DNA of 64,000 bases from Chryseobacterium sp. G0162 (GTDB lineage: Bacteria; Bacteroidota; Bacteroidia; Flavobacteriales; Weeksellaceae). Location: positions 3,892,001-3,956,000 of the forward strand of contig NZ_CP033922.1 in the NCBI RefSeq assembly GCF_003815715.1, written 5' to 3'. Under the pieces are notes generated by a model that was not told the origin of the DNA, ran no database searches, and saw only the letters and a list, made by a program, of their open reading frames with translations. Shown piece after piece: positions 24,810 to 33,505 of this stretch (positions are counted from its first letter, which is position 1; every line of letters starts with the position of its first letter). Position numbers and translations under genes: made by a program.

Positions 24810-26078
24810 ATGAAAGATGACCTACAGGATACCAAGAACTATTTGCAGGAAATAAGCGAACAGTTATACATTTATATCACCCAGATCTCACCCTCCGGGT
24901 TAGATTGGATTATTCATATCATTGTAAAGCTGGCGCTGCTTTGTGCGGTATTCTTAATTGTAGACTTTGTTTTTAAATTTGTTATCAATTTTATTTTCCG
25001 CCTTTTTCACAACGAAGAAAAATTTCCGGTCCTTAAATCCATCTATCAATCCAAAATTACCAATTCGGTCGCTCATTTTGCCGCGCTGACTATTGTTGGT
25101 GGAATCCAAGGTTCTATTTTCCCAGAAGGAGCATTGCCCAAAACAACAATTTTCATCATACGATGTGTTAATCTGGGATTAGTAATGATTCTTGCAGGCA
25201 TGCTGTACAGGTCATTAACAGCATTGAGAAATTACTTTTCTATCAAGCAGGATTTCTATAAAATTATGGCATTAAATGCCATTTCAGAAACCGTAAAAAT
25301 CCTTGGACTCTTTGTGTTTACGGTTGTAGGTATTTGTGTGGTCTTCGGGATCAAAGGAACAACCATTGTAGGAAGTTTGGGAGCTATTACAGCTGTTTTG
25401 GTACTCGTTTTCAGGGATACGATCTTAGGGTTTGTAACGGGGATTCACGTAGCGACTTCCAAGAATATGAAAGTGGGAGACTGGATCAGCATTCCCAAAT
25501 ACAGTATAGAAGGCAATATTACAGAGATCAGCCTTCTGACTACAAAAATTACCAATTTTGACAAAACGGTTTCTACCATTCCTACTTATGATTTCCTGAC
25601 TACGGAGATCAAAAACATGCAGATCATGTCCGAATCCAATAACAGGAGAATTAAGAAATCTATTTATTTTAATATCAATTCCTTTAAGTTTCTTACGGAT
25701 GAGGATATTGAGCGGTTAAAAGAAATTAATCTTATTGCAGATTATCTTGAACAAAAAAGAGTGGAAATCAGGAGAGAAAAGGAGAGCCTGAGCAATAATG
25801 ACAAGACTATTAACGGAAGGCAGCTTACCAATATTGGAGTTTTCAGATATTATGCACAGAGATATATAGAAAATGATCCAGATATAGAAAAAAATGCAAC
25901 AAGAATGGTTCGTCAGCTGGAAATTACTCCGCAAGGTCTTCCGCTTGAAGTGTATTGTTTTGCGAATGATTCCAAATGGGAACATTTCGAGCAGATCCAG
26001 GCTGATATTTTCGATCATTTACTCGTGGCCTCCAAAGAGTTTGAACTTCAGGTAATGCAGGTAAGTATTAAAGTATAA
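24810..26078 (+). CDS. MscS-family mechanosensitive channel (YbdG/MscM-like)
   Basis: 422 residues. About five membrane helices, the pore-lining one being GTTIVGSLGAITAVLVLVF, followed by RDTILGFVTGIHVATSKNMK and the beta domain VGDWISIPKYSIEGNITEIS. The long cytoplasmic region and the F-R-D-T-I-L-G sequence resemble the miniconductance YbdG type rather than small MscS. It would release solutes on osmotic downshock. It is monocistronic, with a box promoter at the start codon. Confidence 0.92.
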   Translation: MKDDLQDTKNYLQEISEQLYIYITQISPSGLDWIIHIIVKLALLCAVFLIVDFVFKFVINFIFRLFHNEEKFPVLKSIYQSKITNSVAHFAALTIVGGIQGSIFPEGALPKTTIFIIRCVNLGLVMILAGMLYRSLTALRNYFSIKQDFYKIMALNAISETVKILGLFVFTVVGICVVFGIKGTTIVGSLGAITAVLVLVFRDTILGFVTGIHVATSKNMKVGDWISIPKYSIEGNITEISLLTTKITNFDKTVSTIPTYDFLTTEIKNMQIMSESNNRRIKKSIYFNINSFKFLTDEDIERLKEINLIADYLEQKRVEIRREKESLSNNDKTINGRQLTNIGVFRYYAQRYIENDPDIEKNATRMVRQLEITPQGLPLEVYCFANDSKWEHFEQIQADIFDHLLVASKEFELQVMQVSIKV

Positions 26079-26223
26079 AAACAGGAAATTTAACTGTTCT
26101 CAAAAAAAACAATTTTAAATGATAAAGAAATTAGAACGCCAAGAAGAAGTAATAGGTCTGGGTAACCTCCAGGCTTCCATCTTCCTCTTTCTAACTTCTG
26201 CTATCTAACATCTAAATATAAAA
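26079..26223. repeat. Intergenic stretch with a CTTCC-type tract
   Basis: Before pdxJ. From about 26150 the sequence is a pyrimidine-rich run of related units (CTCCAGG, CTTCCATC, TTCCTC, TTTCTAAC, TTCTGC, TATCTAAC, ATCT). It belongs to the same class as the tracts at 40678-40800, 45728-45858 and 50850-51010. Confidence 0.45.
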
Positions 26224-26943
26224 ATGACAAAACTAAGCGTAAACATCAATAAGATTGCGACATTAAGAAATGCAAGAGGAGGTGAAACACCAAGTGTGAC
26301 AGAGGCTGCTATAAAAATTCAGGAATTCGGAGGTCAGGGAATTACGATTCACCCAAGACCGGATGAAAGGCACATTACAAGAAAAGATGTCTATGATTTG
26401 AAACCATTGGTGACGACTGAGTTTAATATCGAAGGAAATCCACATCAGTCTTTTATTGATATGGTATTGGATGTGAAGCCTGAACAAGTAACTCTGGTTC
26501 CGGATGCCGATGATGCCATTACTTCCAATGCAGGTTGGGATACTAAAAGACACCTTGATTATCTTACTGAGATTATTGCAGAATTTAAGAATGCAGGCAT
26601 CCGTACCTCTATCTTTCTTGATCCTTTACCTGAGCTGGTAGAGTATGCTGCAAAGACTGGAGCAGACAGAATCGAACTCTATACAGAAGCCTATGCAAAA
26701 AACTATCTGTCTAATAAAGAACAGGCGATCAAACCTTATTATGATACTGCCGTTGTAGCCAATGAATTCGGTTTGGGGATCAATGCCGGTCACGATCTAA
26801 GCTTAGAGAATCTGAAATATTTTGCAGATACTATTCCTAACTTATTAGAAGTATCCATCGGACATGCTTTGGTTTCTGAAGCATTATATATGGGCTTGGA
26901 AAATACAGTTCAGTCTTATTTGAAGAGATTGGCAACATGGTAA
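26224..26943 (+). CDS. pdxJ: Pyridoxine 5'-phosphate synthase
   Basis: 239 residues, full length TIM barrel. Signature parts: LSVNINKIATLRNARGG, GITIHPRPDERHI, FNIEGNP, VTLVPD, RIELYTEAYA and GLGINAGHDLSLENL. It condenses 1-deoxyxylulose 5-phosphate with 3-amino-2-oxopropyl phosphate to make vitamin B6 phosphate. It is followed by an alpha/beta hydrolase gene about 100 bases downstream, perhaps in the same transcript. Confidence 0.97.
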   Translation: MTKLSVNINKIATLRNARGGETPSVTEAAIKIQEFGGQGITIHPRPDERHITRKDVYDLKPLVTTEFNIEGNPHQSFIDMVLDVKPEQVTLVPDADDAITSNAGWDTKRHLDYLTEIIAEFKNAGIRTSIFLDPLPELVEYAAKTGADRIELYTEAYAKNYLSNKEQAIKPYYDTAVVANEFGLGINAGHDLSLENLKYFADTIPNLLEVSIGHALVSEALYMGLENTVQSYLKRLATW

Positions 26944-27047
26944 TAATGAATACAAGATACCAGACATCGGAAGGCAGACCTTAGTAGTATGTGATGCAAC
27001 TGGAATTATCTGGAATCTGTATCTGAAATCTATTATTTAAAGAAAAT
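26944..27047. repeat. Short intergenic element with imperfect inverted repeats
   Basis: Contains ATACAAGATACCAGACAT near the start and TCTGGAATCTGTATCTGAAATC near the end, which are imperfect inverted copies. In style it matches the other purine/pyrimidine tracts. No gene is seen. Confidence 0.4.
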
Positions 27048-27827
27048 ATGGAAATCTTAAACTCAAAAATATTTGGCGAAGGTTCTAGCGCTACGCCGCT
27101 TTTAGTATTCCACGGGCTATTTGGAATGCTTGATAACTGGGGAAGTTTCGGGAAAGACCTTGGAGAATATCTTCCCGTACATCTTATTGATCTCAGAAAC
27201 CACGGAAGAAGTTTTCATTCCGATGATATGTCCCATGATGATTTGGCGGATGACATAGTTCGTTATATGGAACATTATGGCATTCAGAAGGCTCATGTTT
27301 TAGGCCATTCTTTAGGCGGGAAAGCAGTGATGCAGTTTGCTATAAAGTATCCCGGAAAAGTAGAGAAGCTGATCGTTGTAGATATTTCACCAAAAGCTTA
27401 TCCACCCCATCATCAGGGAATCATCAAAGCTCTGGAAACGGTAGACTTTAATACGGTAGGTTCAAGAAATGATGTAGAGGCTGTGTTGAATCAGTATATT
27501 CCTGAAAAATCAACAATACAGTTTTTAACAAAGAATCTATACTGGGATGATAATAAAAAGCTGAACTGGAGATTCAATCTTAAAACCCTGTCTGAAAAGT
27601 ATAATGAATTCGTATCCAATGCTGTTAAATTCGGTGTTTTTGAAGGAGAAGCTTTATTTATAGCAGGAGAGAAGTCTAACTATATTCTTCCACAGGATGA
27701 ATATGGAATCAAACAGCAATTTCCAAAAGCGAAGATTATAACCATTAAGAATGCAGGGCATTGGGTTCAGGCTGAAAACCCTGTTGATTTTGCTATAGTT
27801 GTTAAGCAATTTCTTGGTTTGAATTAA
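27048..27827 (+). CDS. Alpha/beta hydrolase (YbfF-like esterase)
   Basis: 259 residues. Oxyanion-side motif LVFHGLFGMLDNWG, the strand VHLIDLRNHGRS, the nucleophile elbow GHSLGGK (Ser near 93), and the catalytic His in NAGHWVQAENP near the C-terminus. This set is that of the YbfF group of acyl-CoA/ester hydrolases. The natural substrate is unknown. It lies downstream of pdxJ with no terminator between them. Confidence 0.9.
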   Translation: MEILNSKIFGEGSSATPLLVFHGLFGMLDNWGSFGKDLGEYLPVHLIDLRNHGRSFHSDDMSHDDLADDIVRYMEHYGIQKAHVLGHSLGGKAVMQFAIKYPGKVEKLIVVDISPKAYPPHHQGIIKALETVDFNTVGSRNDVEAVLNQYIPEKSTIQFLTKNLYWDDNKKLNWRFNLKTLSEKYNEFVSNAVKFGVFEGEALFIAGEKSNYILPQDEYGIKQQFPKAKIITIKNAGHWVQAENPVDFAIVVKQFLGLN

Positions 27828-27941
27828 AAATATACTTTATGCTTTGATAATATGTTAAAATTATCTTAAAGTGTTTATTTATTTCTCCATGAGTTGAAAT
27901 TTTTGTACATTCGATTATCAAATAAACAAACATATTAACTT

Positions 27942-28160
27942 ATGGAAAACAAAAACTCAAAAAAGAAACCGTTTTTCGCGTCATTTCTTGAAAAACAACT
28001 TAAAGATCCGGAAACAGTAAAAGGAGGAACGAATATCACAATTCCAGAAAGGGATGTTATTACGAAGCCGATTATCGATGATGTAACTTCTAAGTTAAAC
28101 GATATGGAGCATACTATGAAATATCCTTCTGATGGTGATGATGATGCCGCTCAGCTATAA
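27942..28160 (+). CDS. Microviridin-type graspetide precursor peptide
   Basis: 72 residues. The leader holds PFFASFLEKQL (10-20), close to the PFFARFLE helix that microviridin ATP-grasp ligases recognise. The C-terminus holds one core: T58-M-K60-Y-P-S63-D64-G-D66-D67-D, fitting TxKxPSD plus two acidic acceptors. By analogy, Thr58-Asp64 and Ser63-Asp66 would be esters and Lys60-Asp67 an amide; known microviridins usually have Glu at the last two acceptors. A terminator hairpin follows, then two ATP-grasp genes. No double-glycine site is evident. The product may be a protease inhibitor, as other microviridins are; that is inference. Confidence 0.9.
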   Translation: MENKNSKKKPFFASFLEKQLKDPETVKGGTNITIPERDVITKPIIDDVTSKLNDMEHTMKYPSDGDDDAAQL

Positions 28161-28204
28161 AATGATTATTTTACAGTAACATATTAACAAAATTGTAACA
28201 AAGG

Positions 28205-28235
28205 GGGAAACTTAACAGGTTAAGTTTCCCTTTTT
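28205..28235 (+). terminator. Terminator/attenuator between precursor and ligase genes
   Basis: Perfect 11-base-pair stem GGGAAACTTAA / TTAAGTTTCCC with loop CAGG, then TTTTT. It lies 44 bases after the precursor stop and 15 bases before the first ligase ATG. Partial termination here would give more precursor than enzyme mRNA. Confidence 0.85.
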
Positions 28236-28249
28236 AATAACAACGGCAA

Positions 28250-29206
28250 ATGATTCTCTGTATTACCCACTCACAGGATTTCTATACTATTGATCGTTTC
28301 TTTCAACACCTTTCATCTAAAAATATTCCATATTTCAGGCTGAATTCTGACCAATTGAACCATTTTCAGAAGATCAGCATCAATGAGAATTCATTTGAGA
28401 TAGCGGATGAGGATGGGAACTCTATTCATTCTGATGATATTACAGGAGTATGGCATAGAAAAGCATGGCAGATCAGCGTTCCGGAAGAACTGGATCAGGA
28501 ATATGAAAAAATCTTTCGAAATGAATATGCAAGTCTCCGTTACAATCTGTTTACCCAACTGGAGCATCTTCCATGGATCAATCCTTACGAGAATGAAAAG
28601 AAAATAGACGGGAATAAAATGCTTCAGCTAAAAATAGCTCAGCGAAATAACTTAACCACTCCACCAACCCTTTTTTCTAATGATGAAGAAAAAGTAAAAG
28701 CTTTTTTTGACCAGCATTGTTCAGGAAAAGCAATTGCTAAACTTCATGGTGTAACCCGCAAAACAATGAGTGGTGAAAATTTGGTCTCCACAATGGTGAT
28801 TGAACGGGATACATTGGAGAACCTTTCAGATATTATCTATTGTCCTATGATTTTCCAGCCCTATATTGATAAAGAATATGAATTGAGGATTATGTATGTA
28901 GATGGAGCGTTTTTTACAGGAAAGATCAATAACAGTGAAAATGCAGATTGGAGAGTAAGTCACGAAGGCTATTTTTGGACCGTATATGAATTGCCTGATG
29001 AGATCAAAACAAATCTGATTTCGATGATGAAGGAAATGGGATTGTATACAGGCGCTATTGACATGATCCGGGGAAAAGATGGAAAATATTATTTCCTCGA
29101 AGTTAATCCACAGGGAGAGTGGGGAATGCTTGAAAAAGAACTAAGGTTTCCCATAGCAGAAAGAATTGCTGATAATCTTATTAAAAGAATTAATATCCAT
29201 GAATAA
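28250..29206 (+). CDS. Graspetide ATP-grasp ligase, MdnB/MvdC-like (probable amide-forming)
   Basis: 318 residues. N-terminal domain starts ILCITHSQDFYTIDRFFQHL and contains GVWHRKAW, where the partner enzyme has AVWYRRA. The ATP-grasp part has KLHGVTRKTM, YCPMIFQPYIDKEYELRI and the metal-binding GAIDMIRGKDGKYYFLEVNP. These are features of the microviridin ligases that activate Asp/Glu side chains as acyl phosphates. I assign it to lactam formation because the second enzyme resembles the ester-forming MdnC more; this split is tentative. It overlaps the next gene by 8 bases. Confidence 0.88.
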   Translation: MILCITHSQDFYTIDRFFQHLSSKNIPYFRLNSDQLNHFQKISINENSFEIADEDGNSIHSDDITGVWHRKAWQISVPEELDQEYEKIFRNEYASLRYNLFTQLEHLPWINPYENEKKIDGNKMLQLKIAQRNNLTTPPTLFSNDEEKVKAFFDQHCSGKAIAKLHGVTRKTMSGENLVSTMVIERDTLENLSDIIYCPMIFQPYIDKEYELRIMYVDGAFFTGKINNSENADWRVSHEGYFWTVYELPDEIKTNLISMMKEMGLYTGAIDMIRGKDGKYYFLEVNPQGEWGMLEKELRFPIAERIADNLIKRINIHE

Positions 29207-30203
29207 AATCTTAATTATAACACATACTGCAGATAATTTTTCCATTGAAAAAGTAACGGAATATATCAAAGAAAACGATTGCGAGGTTATTCGCTTTGAT
29301 GTTGACCTATATCCTTTACATAATAAACTGTCCACTGTTTTTCAGGACGGAGCATGGGTGACATTTCTTGAAACCTCTGAAAAAAAATACCGTTTGAATG
29401 ATATTTCAGCAGTCTGGTACCGCCGGGCTTACAATATAGGAAAAGGACTAAAGGAGGAAATGGATCCTAAGTTTTATAGTGCAGCAATGGGAGAGATCCG
29501 CAATACATTATTCGGATTCTTTGAATCTATTGATGTGTATGCATTAGGAAAACCAAGTGTTTATAGAAGGTTGGACAGTAAGGAAGAACAATTGAAAATC
29601 GCTCAGAAAATCGGACTTACCATTCCGGAAACCTGTCTGACGAATAATCCTGAAGAAGCCAAACAGTTTATTCTGAAGCATCAGAATGTAGTAGCCAAAA
29701 TGCAAACAGGCTTTGCCATCTATGAAAACGGAGTGGAAAATGTGGTCTTCACTAATATTGTGAGTGAAGATAAACTTGAAGAACTGGATTCACTGCTATA
29801 CTGTCCAATGCAGTTCCAGAAAATGATCCAGAAGAAAAAAGAACTTCGGGTTACCATTGTAGGAAGAGATGTGTATGCTTTTGAAGTGGATTCTCAGCAG
29901 TTTGAAGATGCTAAAGTGGACTGGAGAAAAGATGGAGTTAATCTGCTGGATAAATGGACACAGACGGAACTTCCCACTGATGTTAAAGAAAAGCTTCTGG
30001 ATCTTCTTGATATTTACAATGTAGACTATGGAGCAATAGATATTATCGTTTCTCCTGAAGATGAATATTATTTCATCGAAATCAATGCTGCGGGAGAATT
30101 TTTCTGGCTGGATAATCTTACCGAAGCAAATCTTATCTCTAAAAGTATTGCAGATGTTCTTTGTGACAAAGCTCCAAGAAGAGATAATGTGGTAATGGTA
30201 TAA
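29199..30203 (+). CDS. Graspetide ATP-grasp ligase, MdnC/MvdD-like (probable ester-forming)
   Basis: 334 residues from ATG 29199; an upstream in-frame start at 29166 lies inside the preceding gene and is not needed. Features: ILIITHTADNFSIEKVTEYI, ISAVWYRRAYNIG, SKEEQLKIAQKIGLTIPET, LYCPMQFQKMIQKKKELRVT and GAIDIIVSPEDEYYFIEINA. These match the ester-forming microviridin ligase that acts first on the precursor. The start overlaps the previous gene by 8 bases, so both ligases are made together. A terminator follows. Confidence 0.88.
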   Translation: MNKILIITHTADNFSIEKVTEYIKENDCEVIRFDVDLYPLHNKLSTVFQDGAWVTFLETSEKKYRLNDISAVWYRRAYNIGKGLKEEMDPKFYSAAMGEIRNTLFGFFESIDVYALGKPSVYRRLDSKEEQLKIAQKIGLTIPETCLTNNPEEAKQFILKHQNVVAKMQTGFAIYENGVENVVFTNIVSEDKLEELDSLLYCPMQFQKMIQKKKELRVTIVGRDVYAFEVDSQQFEDAKVDWRKDGVNLLDKWTQTELPTDVKEKLLDLLDIYNVDYGAIDIIVSPEDEYYFIEINAAGEFFWLDNLTEANLISKSIADVLCDKAPRRDNVVMV

Positions 30204-30225
30204 ATGATTAACTTTTTATATAGTA

Positions 30226-30260
30226 GTCCTGGAAGTTTTTGAATGCTTTCAGGGCTTTTT
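30226..30260 (+). terminator. Terminator of the graspetide operon
   Basis: CCTGGAAG / CTTTCAGG stem (one G-T pair) with a 10-base loop and a following GCTTTTTATTT. Confidence 0.7.
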
Positions 30261-30655
30261 ATTTAATGGTGTGTAGGTCTCACCCCATCAAAATTCTTTG
30301 ACTTTTTGTGACCTCTCCATAGGAAAGGAATATTTCACGTCTTCAACAGAAATATTCGTGAAGATCGGAAATTTTCACAAAGCTTAAGGGTACTGCTTAT
30401 GCACAAAGTTGATAACTTACATTTTTTAAGTGTTCAAAAAAAATGTGTATTTTGTGGTTAAAATAATAAGTTCTCTTTTTTAGTTTCAAATTTTGTGATT
30501 TTCAGAATGATAATATTGGTTAAATAAAGTTGAATTTTGCTTTAAAAATCGCAAATTTGCAAAAGCAGTTTTTTGGGTAACTTTTGCAGGAACCTGAAGA
30601 ATTGTAGGATAGAAAATATTGTCATATTTTAGTCAGCAATCAAGTAACATAATTA
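30261..30655. other. Intergenic stretch with two inverted repeats
   Basis: About 395 bases without a convincing gene. GAATATTT (30328-30335) and AAATATTC (30350-30357) form a perfect 8-base inverted repeat; GCAAAAG (30559-30565) and CTTTTGC (30581-30587) another, next to the palindrome GCAAATTTGC (30551-30560). A near -7 sequence, GTAACTTTTGC, overlaps the second repeat, so this may be the promoter/operator region of the downstream SDR gene. Confidence 0.45.
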
Positions 30656-31669
30656 ATGGTTTTTGTAACGGGTGCAACCGGAATTCTAGGAAGAATAATA
30701 GTGCTTGAACTTCTTAAGAGAGGTAAAAACGTACGGGCTTCCAAAAGATCGGGCAGCAATTTAAACGAAGTAAGGCATTCATACAGCTTTTATACGGAAA
30801 ATCCTGATGATTTTTTTAATAAAATCGAATGGATCAATGTGGATTTTGATGATATTGATTCCTTAAAAGATGCCTTGAAAGGGGTAGATGAGGTCTATCA
30901 CTGTGCCGCAAAAGTAAGCTTTCATCCCAAAGATGAAAAAGAAATGTATCATACCAATATTAAAGGTACCGAAAACTTATTGTATGCCTGCGAAGGATCT
31001 GATGTTAAAAAATTTCTGCATGTAAGCTCTGTAGCTGTTTTAGATAACTATAATGAAAAAGGAGAGTTGGACGAAGAATCTGATTTTAATCCGAAACTGG
31101 AGCACTCTGCTTATGCTATTTCCAAGCATTTATCCGAAATGGAAGCCTGGAGAGCGTCTGCTGAAGGTTTAAATGTAGTCATCATCAATCCGGGAATGAT
31201 CGTAGGAAGCGGAAACTGGACCCAAAGCAGCGGTGAACTGTTTTCAACCTTTGAAGACAATAGCTTTACTTTTGCAGGAGGATCTGCTTATGTAGATGTG
31301 AGAGATGTTGCTAAAACAGCCGTTGAACTCATGGAAAACAATATTTTTGGAGAACGTTTTATCATCGTTTCCGAAAACAACAGATATGCCGATTTGGCAA
31401 AACAGATCAGAACCCGATTAGGTCTTAAAGAGGCAAGAATTCTTACAAGATCTCAATTAAATATAGGCAAATTAGCCAATACCCTCTTCGGATGGCTGAT
31501 TCCCAAATTGAGAATGGCTACAGAATCAAATATTGAAGCCATATCTTCATTCAACACCATTTCCAATCACAAAGTAAGGGAGAAACTGAATTACAAGTTT
31601 ATCCCAATACAAGAGAGCATCGACTTTCACCTGAACAATTATATTAACGACAAAAAGCTGAAGAAATGA
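30656..31669 (+). CDS. NAD(P)-dependent extended SDR, epimerase/dehydratase family
   Basis: 337 residues. Rossmann motif VFVTGATGILGRIIV at the N-terminus, VYHCAAKVSFHP, the SVAVLDNY serine region, and the catalytic YAISKHLSE (Tyr-x-x-x-Lys). These are typical of extended SDRs such as dihydroflavonol reductase-like or sugar-nucleotide enzymes. The ATG of the next gene overlaps the stop (ATGA), so it is coupled to an acyl-CoA ligase; a role in lipid or acyl metabolism is an inference from that. Confidence 0.88.
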   Translation: MVFVTGATGILGRIIVLELLKRGKNVRASKRSGSNLNEVRHSYSFYTENPDDFFNKIEWINVDFDDIDSLKDALKGVDEVYHCAAKVSFHPKDEKEMYHTNIKGTENLLYACEGSDVKKFLHVSSVAVLDNYNEKGELDEESDFNPKLEHSAYAISKHLSEMEAWRASAEGLNVVIINPGMIVGSGNWTQSSGELFSTFEDNSFTFAGGSAYVDVRDVAKTAVELMENNIFGERFIIVSENNRYADLAKQIRTRLGLKEARILTRSQLNIGKLANTLFGWLIPKLRMATESNIEAISSFNTISNHKVREKLNYKFIPIQESIDFHLNNYINDKKLKK

Positions 31670-33435
31670 ATCTTGCAGAGGCAATAATCCTTAAAAATGT
31701 AGAAAAACATCCTATAAAAGGGGCAATCGGTTTTAAAAAGAAAGAAGAAGCCTGGAAAGAGCTGAGCTGGAAGAAATTCAGTGAGATTATTTTTAAAACA
31801 GCCAATGCCTTAAAGGAAGCAGGAGTTCAGGAAGACGATAAAGTTGCTATTTATTCAGACAATTCATCTGAATGGATGATTATGGATCTGGCTGCAATGG
31901 CTATAGGAGCGATTACCGTTCCTATTTATTCTACGAATAATGCTGAGCAGGCAGAATATATCATAAAAGATTCCGGAGCTAAGGTAGTTTTGGTAGGAAA
32001 TCAAATGCAGTATGATGCCTGTCTGGAACTTTTACACAAAGAGGATAACCATCTTGAAACCATTATTATTGCTAAAAAAGCAGTATGGATCAAGAAAGAA
32101 TTCAATAGTTTTTATCTTGAAGACTTTATCGCAAAATCTTCTTCAGAACTGGAGATCTGTAAGAAAGAAGATGAAGATACAGCAACACTTATCTATACTT
32201 CCGGAACTACGGGAACACCCAAAGGTGTTATGCTTACCCATGGTAATTTCATCAAAGCATTTGATTCTCACTTTGAATTTTTTAAGTTTAAAAACTTTGA
32301 AGAAGAACTTTCATTGGCGTTTCTGCCTTTAAGTCACGTTTTTGAAAGAAGCTGGAGTCTATTATGTCTTTACGGAGGAGCAAGAGTGTACTTCCTTGAA
32401 GATCCGAAAAATGTAGCCAAAGCTTTGGAAGAAGTAAAGCCAACTGCGATGTGCGCAGTACCGAGGTTCTTCCAGAAAGTATATGCCGGAGTGTTAGAAA
32501 AGGCAGAAGAAGGATCATCTTTCAAGAAAAAGATTTTTGACTGGGCTTTGAAAACAGGGTGGGAAACTGCAGAATTAAGAAGAAATGAGAAACCGATTCC
32601 TTTTGGATTAAAAATAAAAGAATCCATTGCCGATATGCTGGTCTTCAGTAAGATCAAGAATAAAATGGGGGGAAGACTATGGTTTTTGCCTTGTGGAGGG
32701 GCTTCGTTATCACCTGAAGTAACCCGGTTCTTTGAGTCGGTGGGAATTCACGTTACTGTTGGATATGGATTAACAGAAACTACAGCTACTTTGACTCTTT
32801 TCCCTTTAACGCATTTTGAACATGCTACGAGCGGAAAACCATTACCGGGGGTAGAAATCCGTATCGGAGAAAGTGATGAGATCCAGGCCAGAGGAAATGG
32901 AATTATGAAAGGGTATTATAACAGATCTGAAGAAACTCAAAAAGTATTTACGGAAGACGGCTGGTTTAAAACCGGTGATGCAGGTAAAATTGATGATAAA
33001 GGTAACCTGATTATTACAGACCGACTTAAGGATCTGATGAAGACTTCTAACGGAAAATATATTGCTCCACAACAGATTGAAAACCTTCTGACCAATAATA
33101 ATTTCATTCAGCAGATCATGCTGGTTGCAGAAGGAAGACAGTTTGTTTCTGCCTTAATCGTTCCGAATTTTGAATTCTTACAGGATTATATTAAAAAGAA
33201 TAATATTCCTTTTACAAATTGGGGAGATGCGGTAAAAAATGAAAAAATAATCAGTCTTTATAAAGAAAAAATTAAGGAGCTGCAACATCAGCTTGCCGAT
33301 TATGAGAAAGTGAAAAAATTCACCCTGATGCCGGCAGAATTTGACATTAATACTGGAGAAATCACACCCACATTGAAAGTGAAAAGAAATGTAGTTCTTA
33401 AAAAATATGCAGATATTATAGAGAAGATGTATTGA
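31666..33435 (+). CDS. AMP-forming long-chain fatty acid-CoA ligase
   Basis: 589 residues, the usual length. ATP/AMP motif TLIYTSGTTGTPKGVMLTHG, then LPLSHVFERSW, VGYGLTETTATLTLF, GWFKTGDAG and RLKDLMKTSNGKYIAPQQIE, which together identify a long-chain acyl-CoA synthetase. It activates fatty acids with ATP and CoA. It overlaps the upstream SDR gene by 4 bases. Regulation would be shared with that gene. Confidence 0.93.
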   Translation: MNLAEAIILKNVEKHPIKGAIGFKKKEEAWKELSWKKFSEIIFKTANALKEAGVQEDDKVAIYSDNSSEWMIMDLAAMAIGAITVPIYSTNNAEQAEYIIKDSGAKVVLVGNQMQYDACLELLHKEDNHLETIIIAKKAVWIKKEFNSFYLEDFIAKSSSELEICKKEDEDTATLIYTSGTTGTPKGVMLTHGNFIKAFDSHFEFFKFKNFEEELSLAFLPLSHVFERSWSLLCLYGGARVYFLEDPKNVAKALEEVKPTAMCAVPRFFQKVYAGVLEKAEEGSSFKKKIFDWALKTGWETAELRRNEKPIPFGLKIKESIADMLVFSKIKNKMGGRLWFLPCGGASLSPEVTRFFESVGIHVTVGYGLTETTATLTLFPLTHFEHATSGKPLPGVEIRIGESDEIQARGNGIMKGYYNRSEETQKVFTEDGWFKTGDAGKIDDKGNLIITDRLKDLMKTSNGKYIAPQQIENLLTNNNFIQQIMLVAEGRQFVSALIVPNFEFLQDYIKKNNIPFTNWGDAVKNEKIISLYKEKIKELQHQLADYEKVKKFTLMPAEFDINTGEITPTLKVKRNVVLKKYADIIEKMY

Positions 33436-33505
33436 TAGACTTGTCAACTACAAAAAATGCGAAAGCAAGCTTTAAATACTTAAGTTGTATCACTTAAATT
33501 AAACT

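Noticed and set aside
27894..27913. Promoter of the graspetide precursor (TACATTCG at 27906)
   Set aside because: One mismatch to TAnnTTTG and no -33 element at a suitable distance; too weak to list as a feature.
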